From contig JABGVH010000137.1 in assembly GCA_018646195.1 (NCBI GenBank), positions 1 through 56,071 of the forward strand: a DNA stretch of 56,071 nucleotides, given 5' to 3'. The translations under genes were made by a program, and so were the position numbers. Below are positions 16,419-23,656 of this stretch, one piece after another. The notes under the pieces were generated by a model. The model was given only the letters and a program-made list of their open reading frames with translations, was not told where the DNA came from and ran no database searches. This DNA is from Halobacteriovoraceae bacterium (lineage in GTDB: Bacteria; Bdellovibrionota; Bacteriovoracia; Bacteriovoracales; Bacteriovoracaceae). Each line of letters starts with the position of its first letter. Position 1 is the first letter of the stretch.

Positions 16419-17523
16419 CTTCTAGACCACTATCCTCTTCAGTATATCGATAGGGACGTCCCGCTTTATAGCTCGAGAGAGTCCCTGATATAGATCCTAA
16501 CTTAATTTTAGCTTCCAGCTCTAAGAGTCTCCGGCTGCTATCATCGGAGTACCAAAATGTAATATAAGATTTTTTCTTATGAGGTTCCGTTATAGAACGC
16601 GCTTCGGTTTCAACTCGAATGGCCCTCTCATCTTTGTCTAGAACTTCGATAGTCTCTCTTCTGGCCACCTTCATTTTAACCATCCAAGTTTTTCCTCGAG
16701 TCATGATCGGGAATTCATAGGTATCGTGGGTCTTTAGTGGCAGTCCCCTGACGAAAAAAATTACTGAAAAAAGGTCTTGAAAAAAACCAGGAGTATAAAC
16801 CTCCTTCTTATCTTTTTTAATTTTTCCCTTCTTCAACCTTTTATACCAATAAAACGTTTTTCTTTTTTCCGGATCAAAAAGTTGCAAGTCATCGACGCTT
16901 TGGCCTGATTCCCTCTGAACTAAACTGTACTTTATCGGTTGAAAATCTTTTACCGAGACATAACTTTCAAGAACATCGTCAAGTTCATAAATCACACTGT
17001 AACGAGAGGAAGAGAGAAGGTGCGCCTTAAAGTGATAGGCCCTTTGATCTGCAATTTTAACCAATGCTCCGGTGGTAATTTTAACAAAACCAGGAGTTAG
17101 CCCAAAATAAGAAATTTCAAATTCAAATTCTTCCCCGGGAAACCCAATCGGTTTAAACTTCTTCCAGATCTCTTTTGATTTTAAATCAAAAGATGTGAAA
17201 TTTTTGGGATAGTCATCAGGCTTTTCGAATTCTACTTTTTTAGAAGCTTCTACTATCTCTATTTTTTTAACTGGAGAAACCTTAACTTCTTCTTTTTTCT
17301 TCAGTTTTAGGCTTTTATTAATTTTCTTCTTAGGTTTCTTTGTGGCTACTTTTTTAGGCTTTGGTTTTGGAATGCTTTCTATTTTAAATTTATCAAATTT
17401 ATTCTCTTTAATATCAAATGTTTCAACTAAATCCTCGGGAACTTGTTCCGTGAATTTTTTCTTTCCCGTCCCACATGCGGACAGAAATAACACTAATAAT
17501 AGGGTCTGATAAACCACCGACAA
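16405..17523 (-). CDS. DUF3108 lipoprotein
   Basis: A 372-residue lipoprotein. The N-terminal signal ends in a clean lipobox (LSAC, Cys at 17), followed by a Lys/Pro-rich linker (about 40-90) that may cross the periplasm or peptidoglycan. Residues about 125-355 match the DUF3108 pattern: GEEFEFEISYFGLTPG, a string of beta strands, FSVIFFVRGLPL and a C-terminal beta segment. The function of DUF3108 is unknown. The start is a TTG with AAGGAG exactly 6 bases upstream. It lies between lpxK and the glycosyltransferase, suggesting an envelope role. Confidence 0.8.
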   Translation of the reverse strand: MSVVYQTLLLVLFLSACGTGKKKFTEQVPEDLVETFDIKENKFDKFKIESIPKPKPKKVATKKPKKKINKSLKLKKKEEVKVSPVKKIEIVEASKKVEFEKPDDYPKNFTSFDLKSKEIWKKFKPIGFPGEEFEFEISYFGLTPGFVKITTGALVKIADQRAYHFKAHLLSSSRYSVIYELDDVLESYVSVKDFQPIKYSLVQRESGQSVDDLQLFDPEKRKTFYWYKRLKKGKIKKDKKEVYTPGFFQDLFSVIFFVRGLPLKTHDTYEFPIMTRGKTWMVKMKVARRETIEVLDKDERAIRVETEARSITEPHKKKSYITFWYSDDSSRRLLELEAKIKLGSISGTLSSYKAGRPYRYTEEDSGLEDGTE

Positions 17524-17568
17524 ACAATTCTCCTTATCTAACTATTATAGCCAGTCTTGGAAGATTTC

Positions 17569-18564
17569 TTAATTTAAAATACAATTGGAAATAATTTCTT
17601 TGACCTTTTCTTCACCTCTAATAAACTCAACTTTAATTTCAAGGTAAACAATATTTGAGGAATCATGAATCCTGCGCATTTTGACCATATCCTTCTCGGT
17701 TGTCAGGATAATACAGTCGTTTTTTTCCGCTCGCTCACATAACGTAGTAAGTTCATCAAGTTTAAATTGATGGTGATCTGGAAAAGCTTTTTGCTCTAGA
17801 ATTTCTGCTCCCAAGGACTCGGCCAGACTAAAAAAAGAATTTGGGGAGGCTATGCCTGCAACGCAAATGACTTTCTTGCCCCTAATATCATTCAGGTCAA
17901 AGGCCATATGGTAGTGAATATCGTAAAAGCCAACTGGAATATATTTTATTTCAGCAAATGCCACACCAGGAGAGAGATGGGGAGTAATTAGTTTTTTAAG
18001 ACTGGCAATCTTCTCTAAATCAACTTGATCGGCACGACCTAGAACAATCACCTCTGCACTTTTTAAAGCAGAGAAACCCTCTCTCATATATCCTTGCGGG
18101 GCCACCTTATAGTTTGCAAGAGGCATCAAACAGTCAAAGAGCACAATATTCATTCTTCTTTGTAATTGTAAGTGTTGGTGTCCATCGTCTAGCAGTACTA
18201 CATCAGGCTTTTCTTCATCAAAGTAAAAATCTAAATTTTCTGCTCGGTTTTTTCCTACTACTACGCTGGCGTTTTTTAATCTTCTTGCCAGTAATAATGC
18301 CTCATCTCCGTACTCGGCGGGATTAAATCCCAACCGCCCATCGCTTCTTAAAATTCCAGAAAAATGCTCAAGACTTCCTTTATAACCCCTCATCAGGATC
18401 ATTACTTTTTTATTCTTGGAGGCCATATATTCAGACACCCAGAGAGTAAAAGGAGTCTTACCTGTTCCCCCAAAAGTTAAATTACCAATAGAAATAATAG
18501 GAACTTTAAAGACTTCCCTTTTTAGATAACCAAAACTATAAAAAAAACGACGAATCCGGTACAC
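17569..18564 (-). CDS. lpxK: Tetraacyldisaccharide 4'-kinase
   Basis: LpxK phosphorylates the 4' position of the lipid A disaccharide at the inner membrane. The P-loop GGTGKTP, the catalytic-region LLDDGHQH and TTEKDMVKM near the C-terminus are all present. The coordinates use the first conventional start (GTG at 18564), but homology to LpxK N-termini (LLWPISFLW, resembling the usual LLxPLSxLYG) continues upstream without any ATG, GTG or TTG. GAGG lies 6 bases before an ATC at 18645, which could be the true start (358 residues, P-loop near residue 59 as in other LpxK). See the separate finding. Confidence 0.93.
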   Translation of the reverse strand: MYRIRRFFYSFGYLKREVFKVPIISIGNLTFGGTGKTPFTLWVSEYMASKNKKVMILMRGYKGSLEHFSGILRSDGRLGFNPAEYGDEALLLARRLKNASVVVGKNRAENLDFYFDEEKPDVVLLDDGHQHLQLQRRMNIVLFDCLMPLANYKVAPQGYMREGFSALKSAEVIVLGRADQVDLEKIASLKKLITPHLSPGVAFAEIKYIPVGFYDIHYHMAFDLNDIRGKKVICVAGIASPNSFFSLAESLGAEILEQKAFPDHHQFKLDELTTLCERAEKNDCIILTTEKDMVKMRRIHDSSNIVYLEIKVEFIRGEEKVKEIISNCILN

Positions 18565-18628
18565 AGACTCCCATAGAAAGGATATCGGCCAAAGCAGTCC
18601 TAATATTAAAGTTCTGAATGTATTTAAT

Positions 18629-19765
18629 CTAGATACTGTTTTGATTAATAACCTCAGCTAAGATTTGCGATGCCTCGAGCCCTTCTCCACGAATGAGCTC
18701 TTTGGTCTTTGCTAACTCTTTCTTAATTTTTATATATTCCGCTTCAGACGTCATCCATTTTAAGATCGCCTGGTGAATATTATATTCTGTCGCTTGATCT
18801 TGAATTAGCTCTGGATAAATAATTCTGTCGTGAACGATATTTGCCAGGGAAATAGGCCCCTTATAGTCTAAAAAAGTATAAAAAATAAATTCATTTAGTA
18901 GGGAGGATTTGTAACACACCACAGTAGGAACTTCATAAAGGGCCGTCGCCAGAGTTACTGTGCCACTTGCGGCCAAGGAAAAGTCGGCTTGCTCTAAGGC
19001 ATTAGTTAAACTATCGCTTGGATAAATTTTTTCAAATAGCTGCAAGTAGGGAGAATAAAGCGCTTCATCGACATTAGGGCTTTTGACTATTGAGAGGCGG
19101 AGGCCAGGATTTTCATTTTTTAACTTTGCAGCGACTTTAATAAACTCAGGCAGTAAGTTTTTAACTTCGAAATTACGACTCCCCGGCAGCAGTAATAAAT
19201 GACAAGCATCCTTAAGTTCAGCAAAGATTTTAGAAGGGCCCTTTTTAAATTCAGGTCCCATCGAGTAATGAAGAGGATGGTTAACACTTACTACATTTCG
19301 AACCCCCCTTTCTTTAAACCAATTTTTTTCAAATGGAATAATGGTAAATAAGGTATGGACCGCCTCTCCTAAGGTTTTGGCCCTCCAAGGCTTCCAGGCC
19401 CAGGCCTGTGGGGCGACATAATAAAGTACCTTGATACCATTTTTTGACAGTCGTTTTGCTAGCCGTAAATTAAAGTCCTGAAAATCAATAAGGATAGCAA
19501 CTTTAGTATTCCTCTCAACAGCGGTCTCAACAATTTTGTTAAGGGCGCTAAAATAAAACGGAATTTTAGCAATGACTTCGCTAAAGCCCCAGCTAGAAAA
19601 GTCTTTTAATTGGTAGAGGCTCTCAAAACCAAGATCGGTCATTTCATCGCCACCTACTCCCCAGAAATTAACTCCAGGGCATTCTTCTTTTAAATCGCTA
19701 AAGAAGCTTAGGCAATGGTCCTCACCAGATTTTTCACCGGCAATGATAAGGCAATTAGAATTCAT
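18629..19765 (-). CDS. lpxB: Lipid-A-disaccharide synthase
   Basis: A 378-residue GT19 glycosyltransferase that joins UDP-2,3-diacylglucosamine to lipid X at the inner membrane. The signatures are IIAGEKSGEDH (usually AGExSGD), NFWGVGGDEM, IDFQDFNLRLAK, YYVAPQAWAWKPWR and the C-terminal LAASGTVTLATALYEVPTVVCYK, which binds the nucleotide sugar. Its ATG overlaps the stop of the oxidoreductase gene (4 bases). The family identification is secure. Confidence 0.97.
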   Translation of the reverse strand: MNSNCLIIAGEKSGEDHCLSFFSDLKEECPGVNFWGVGGDEMTDLGFESLYQLKDFSSWGFSEVIAKIPFYFSALNKIVETAVERNTKVAILIDFQDFNLRLAKRLSKNGIKVLYYVAPQAWAWKPWRAKTLGEAVHTLFTIIPFEKNWFKERGVRNVVSVNHPLHYSMGPEFKKGPSKIFAELKDACHLLLLPGSRNFEVKNLLPEFIKVAAKLKNENPGLRLSIVKSPNVDEALYSPYLQLFEKIYPSDSLTNALEQADFSLAASGTVTLATALYEVPTVVCYKSSLLNEFIFYTFLDYKGPISLANIVHDRIIYPELIQDQATEYNIHQAILKWMTSEAEYIKIKKELAKTKELIRGEGLEASQILAEVINQNSI

Positions 19766-20694
19766 AATTCTACAGGTTTTCCCAACTCCAAGCTTTTACG
19801 GACCAGTTCTATTAAGCGAACGGCCTTATGCCCATCCGAAAATGTTACTGGCGCTGGAGTCTTATTTAAAATAGCCGCGTAAAATTCTTCCTGTTCTCGA
19901 AGTAAGTGATCCGACTTAGGATAATTTTCTTCCAGAACATACTCTTCACCTGAATTTGGTGATCTAAAAACTTTATTGCGAAGAAGATCAAAACAAATCG
20001 TCCCAGCAGAAGAATTAACTTCCAAGAAACGCTCTTCGACTACGTAATTACGCCCCACTGTTAGGATCGCCTTAGGGCCATTCTTGTAACTAAAAATACT
20101 TGTTACACAGTCCCATTTATCGGTACGGATGCGGTCTCCAACTGATTCAACTAAAATAGGGGCCTCTGGGAAAAGATATAAAAGAAGATCCAGGTCGTGA
20201 ATCATAAGGTCTTGAATAACATCGACATCGGTTGCTCTGCCTTTAAAAGGCGCCTGACGATTGATTCTAATTAAGGTCGGAGAGCGCAGAAATTCTTCGA
20301 ATTCACCAAGCCTTTCCCAGATGAGATGAAACCGCTCGCTATGGCCGACTTGTAAGACCAAGTCCTGCCCTGCCATTACCGTCTTTAGTTGCTCGGCTTC
20401 GGCAAGAGTTGAGGTCATCGGCTTCTCTACAAAAACATGTTTACCACTTGAAAGTAACTGTTGGCAGAGGTTGAAATGAGTACTTGTGGGAGTGGCAATA
20501 ATAGCGGCATCTATTTCAGAAATAACCTCTGACAAGTCTGAGACTAAACGAATGTCAGGATAAAGAGTCTCTGCCTGCTTCGAAATGGGATCAACGATCG
20601 CCACCAATTCGGCATTCTCTAATGAACGCGCCTTATCGACATGCCATTTCCCAAGAAAACCACAACCTATTACGGCGACTCTTACTTTAGACAA
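19762..20694 (-). CDS. Gfo/Idh/MocA family oxidoreductase in the lipid A cluster
   Basis: A 310-residue NAD(P)-dependent sugar dehydrogenase. The N-terminal Rossmann motif is VIGCGFLGKWH, and the catalytic-region Lys is in VEKPM. The C-terminal alpha/beta domain has the usual IHDLDLLLYLF segment. It starts at a TTG with AGGAG 5 bases upstream and lies between lpxA and lpxB, a position also seen in other deltaproteobacteria-like genomes. One family member, GnnA, oxidises UDP-GlcNAc to make the 3-amino sugar used by some LpxA enzymes, but its partner aminotransferase GnnB is not adjacent here. The substrate is therefore open. Confidence 0.85.
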   Translation of the reverse strand: MSKVRVAVIGCGFLGKWHVDKARSLENAELVAIVDPISKQAETLYPDIRLVSDLSEVISEIDAAIIATPTSTHFNLCQQLLSSGKHVFVEKPMTSTLAEAEQLKTVMAGQDLVLQVGHSERFHLIWERLGEFEEFLRSPTLIRINRQAPFKGRATDVDVIQDLMIHDLDLLLYLFPEAPILVESVGDRIRTDKWDCVTSIFSYKNGPKAILTVGRNYVVEERFLEVNSSAGTICFDLLRNKVFRSPNSGEEYVLEENYPKSDHLLREQEEFYAAILNKTPAPVTFSDGHKAVRLIELVRKSLELGKPVEL

Positions 20695-20706
20695 AACTAC
20701 TCCTAC

Positions 20707-21510
20707 TTAACTCATAAGAAAGGGTGCTACCCCTACTTCTGTATTTCGAATGCCATCTGCCATTTCTTCTATAATTTCGTTGCCCTTGTATTCGGACATC
20801 AAGTCTTCGTGGTCGATAAAGGCCCTTGGAGACAGCGCTGAAGATTCCATCGTACGATAAAAATCAACCACTTCAGAAACTACCGTTTTGCTGTAACCAT
20901 GGCGTCGCAAGCCAATTATATTAATGCCCTTAAGCTTTGCGCGATTACCGTAAGCGGTACAAAAAAGAGGGATATCCCTATCGATGGCAGCGGCACCACC
21001 TAGGTAAGCTCCCCGTCCAATACTTACGAATTGAGAAATATTACAGCCGCCACCTAAGACAGCTCTATCTCCCAATTTCACATGTCCAGCTAGGTTGCAA
21101 GAGTTCGCGATTACAACTTTGTCACCAATCACAACATCATGACCGAGATGAACATAGGCCATAAAAAGAGAATTGTTTCCTATTGTTGTGACTTGGTTTT
21201 CTTTAGTTGTTCCTCTATGAACTGAAACAAATTCACGAAAAATATTTGCTTCGCCTATTTCAACACGAGTTGGTTCATTATTATAAGTGAGGTCTTGAGG
21301 AGGAGCGCCGATCGAGCAATATTGAAAGATCTGATTATCTTTTCCAATGCGAGTATGCCCTTCAATAGTAGCGTGGTGATGTATGACACAATTTGGTCCG
21401 ATCTCAACATGCGGGCCTACAAAAGTATAAGGCCCAATTGAAACGCCTTCTCCAATTTTTGCATCCGGATGAACCACCGCTAATTCATGAATTCCTTTTT
21501 CGTATAACAT
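20707..21510 (-). CDS. lpxA: Acyl-[ACP]-UDP-N-acetylglucosamine O-acyltransferase
   Basis: LpxA adds the first 3-hydroxyacyl chain to UDP-GlcNAc. The 267 residues form a left-handed beta helix of hexapeptide repeats (IGEGVS, IGPYTF, IGPNCV). The general-base His is H121 in MAYVHLGHD, and the helical C-terminal domain contains NIIGLRRHGYS. Length is as in E. coli (262). It follows fabZ by 10 bases in the usual lpxD-fabZ-lpxA order. The ribosome-binding site is weak. Confidence 0.97.
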   Translation of the reverse strand: MLYEKGIHELAVVHPDAKIGEGVSIGPYTFVGPHVEIGPNCVIHHHATIEGHTRIGKDNQIFQYCSIGAPPQDLTYNNEPTRVEIGEANIFREFVSVHRGTTKENQVTTIGNNSLFMAYVHLGHDVVIGDKVVIANSCNLAGHVKLGDRAVLGGGCNISQFVSIGRGAYLGGAAAIDRDIPLFCTAYGNRAKLKGINIIGLRRHGYSKTVVSEVVDFYRTMESSALSPRAFIDHEDLMSEYKGNEIIEEMADGIRNTEVGVAPFLMS

Positions 21511-21520
21511 ATTTGACTAC

Positions 21521-22009
21521 CTAAATTTTAACCGAGGCCATAGCACTGGCTTCGGACATAAGTTGTTCATTACAGAAGATTTGGCAATCGTGGGTTACGA
21601 TTGAGCCTCTGGCCTTTGTACAAACTGTTTTAATAACAAGTTCCATTCCTGGGATAATAGGTTTCCTAAATTTTGCGCTTGAGATTCCTAAAAGCGCCAC
21701 ATCCATATTCCCTTCCAGCGGTTTGGCGAGGCAGCGAAAAAGTGTGAAACTAGAAGCCTGTGCCATCATTTCGACTTGAACAACACCGGGTAAGATTGGC
21801 TTTCCTGGAAAGTGCCCAGCAAAAATAGGATGTTCGGCCCTTACTCTATAGTGGCTAACACACTCCACTCCTACTACTTCTTTAACTCCGACAATTTCGT
21901 CGGCTGGAACTTCACGGTTTAAATGTGTCCAGGACTCTAAGCAGTCTACAAAGAGAAAGGGATCTCTATGAGGCAACCATTGAAATATTTCTTCATTACT
22001 TATCAACAT
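21521..22009 (-). CDS. fabZ: 3-hydroxyacyl-[ACP] dehydratase
   Basis: FabZ dehydrates 3-hydroxyacyl-ACP in fatty acid synthesis, in balance with LpxA/LpxD. Signatures are LPHRDPFLFVD, the catalytic His in AGHFPGKPILPGV and the Glu in VQVEMMAQ. I use the ATG at 22009, preceded by GGAG 6 bases upstream and 2 bases after the lpxD stop. A longer frame to 22066 would lie inside lpxD. The resulting protein has 162 residues, a little above the usual 145-150 because of a short insert after LESW. Confidence 0.95.
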   Translation of the reverse strand: MLISNEEIFQWLPHRDPFLFVDCLESWTHLNREVPADEIVGVKEVVGVECVSHYRVRAEHPIFAGHFPGKPILPGVVQVEMMAQASSFTLFRCLAKPLEGNMDVALLGISSAKFRKPIIPGMELVIKTVCTKARGSIVTHDCQIFCNEQLMSEASAMASVKI

Positions 22010-22011
22010 AT

Positions 22012-23040
22012 TTAACTCCGCGTCTTTAACGACTCTTTTCTTAAGTAGGCCAAACCTCTTAACCATTCTTTTAGCGGCCTTGCAGGATAACCTGAAACAA
22101 TGGCCCCTGCCTCAATATCATTATTAATAAGTGCTCCACCACCGATTTGGGCACCACTACCTACAGTGACGCCGTTACGAGCACCACCTTTTCCACCAAA
22201 AACAACATAATCACCGATCTGCATACTGCCACCTAATCCAACGTGGCCACAAACGATAACTCCCTTTCCAAACTGGCAGTTATGTCCCACTTGGACCATA
22301 TTATCAATTTTAGAACCGGCACCAATGACTGTGGGAGAAAAAGTACCGCCATCTACTGCCGAACAAGCCCCTATTTCCACATCATCTTCTAAAATTACTG
22401 ATCCCATATGCCAAACTTTATGATGAACTCCATCTTTAAAGTTATAACCAAAGCCATCGGCTCCAATGGTAGTATTTGAATGAATCCTAACATTTTTACC
22501 CAGCTGAACATTCGGATAAAGTGTGACGTTAGGAAGTAATTCTGAACCTTCTCCGACAGAAACACCGGCCATGAGTACGCAGCCTGGATGAATTTTAACC
22601 GAGGCCTCGATATTAACATTGTCTCCAATAAATACATTGGGCCCAACCCATGCCTCTGGATTAATTGTCGCGCTTTTTGATTCAACCCCATCTTTCTTAA
22701 GATCAAAGTGACTCATTTTTAAATCAAAAAAAGGTTTTGATAGATAAGTCATGCTAAAGTCGACATCCGCGGAGGTGCATACCAATCCAAGATTAGTAAG
22801 AAATGCCTCTTTTTCAGAATATTTCTCCCATACTGCACTGTCGGTCACTAACCCCATTTCGTGAGTATTTTCTGAAAGAACTTCTTTGAGGGAGTCTAAT
22901 AATTTACTATTTTTTGCAAATAAAAGATGCTTTGGTTTTAAAAAAGCCTGTGAAGTAAGACTATTAAGCTCCAGCGAGGAGTTTACTCCTCCCTGATTCT
23001 CTAAACTTTCATCGAATTTTTTTAAATCAGCAAAGTTCAA
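22012..23040 (-). CDS. lpxD: UDP-3-O-acylglucosamine N-acyltransferase
   Basis: LpxD adds the second, N-linked 3-hydroxyacyl chain in lipid A synthesis. The 342 residues comprise an N-terminal uridine-binding domain and a left-handed beta helix with many hexapeptide repeats (IGDNVN, IHPGCV, IGADGFGY). The catalytic His lies in VQVGHNCQFG. It starts at a TTG with AAGGAG 5 bases upstream. A 12-bp hairpin lies between it and the upstream ompH gene. Confidence 0.96.
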   Translation of the reverse strand: MNFADLKKFDESLENQGGVNSSLELNSLTSQAFLKPKHLLFAKNSKLLDSLKEVLSENTHEMGLVTDSAVWEKYSEKEAFLTNLGLVCTSADVDFSMTYLSKPFFDLKMSHFDLKKDGVESKSATINPEAWVGPNVFIGDNVNIEASVKIHPGCVLMAGVSVGEGSELLPNVTLYPNVQLGKNVRIHSNTTIGADGFGYNFKDGVHHKVWHMGSVILEDDVEIGACSAVDGGTFSPTVIGAGSKIDNMVQVGHNCQFGKGVIVCGHVGLGGSMQIGDYVVFGGKGGARNGVTVGSGAQIGGGALINNDIEAGAIVSGYPARPLKEWLRGLAYLRKESLKTRS

Positions 23041-23056
23041 TTATGCTCCTTACGAA

Positions 23057-23084
23057 AGAGGGGAACAAATGCTTGTTCCCCTCT
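23057..23084 (-). other. Perfect 12-bp hairpin between ompH and lpxD
   Basis: AGAGGGGAACAA-GCAT-TTGTTCCCCTCT (minus strand) is a 12-bp perfect stem with a 4-base loop, ending 12 bases before the lpxD ribosome-binding site. Only TTT follows, so it is a weak terminator at most. It may lower read-through from bamA-ompH into the lpx genes, or stabilise the upstream message. Confidence 0.6.
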
Positions 23085-23110
23085 CCATTCTATTTTTAAT
23101 TTTAAAAAAC

Positions 23111-23623
23111 CTACTTTGGATGCTTGGTATTATAAGCTTTAATAACCGCTTTAGTTAAATCCTTAGAGGCTTTAGCATAGATCAGAGGAGTAGTGCTACT
23201 TTCGAAAGTCATATCAACTCCCGCCTTTGCAGAAACTCTCTCTATAATATTCTTAACTCTAACGAGAACAGGTTTTTTTAATTTTTGCTCTAGCTGTTGA
23301 ATTTCTTTTTGAAAGGTCATTGATTTTTGCTGAAGAGCAATAATCTTTTCTTGAATGGCCCTTTCTCTTTTTGATTTAGCATTTTCATTCATCACAAGAC
23401 TTTGCTTTTTAAAATCAGTTTGCATCTTGCGAATTCTTGCTTCTTCTTTTTTAAGAATTTTTTGCTTGGAATCAAACTTCTTTTTGAGACTGTTACGAAT
23501 TTTTTTGCCCTGTTTAATTGTTAACAAGACCTCTTGGATATTGACCTTGCCCACCACGATTTTGGCAAAAGCAGGACTTCCCATAAAAAGGGCCAAGATA
23601 AGAATAAGACCTAATTTGTTCAT
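23111..23623 (-). CDS. OmpH/Skp family periplasmic chaperone
   Basis: A 170-residue periplasmic chaperone that carries unfolded outer-membrane proteins to the BAM complex. It has a signal peptide (MNKLGLILILALFMGSPAFA), a KIVVGKVNIQEVL beta strand and a long Lys/Glu/Gln-rich coiled-coil arm (about 45-125), ending in the second beta part. Length and layout match Skp. GGAGTGCGTC precedes the ATG. It follows bamA by 33 bases, the classic order. Confidence 0.92.
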   Translation of the reverse strand: MNKLGLILILALFMGSPAFAKIVVGKVNIQEVLLTIKQGKKIRNSLKKKFDSKQKILKKEEARIRKMQTDFKKQSLVMNENAKSKRERAIQEKIIALQQKSMTFQKEIQQLEQKLKKPVLVRVKNIIERVSAKAGVDMTFESSTTPLIYAKASKDLTKAVIKAYNTKHPK

Positions 23624-23656
23624 TGACGCACTCCTAAGTGTACTAACCTCTAGAAT

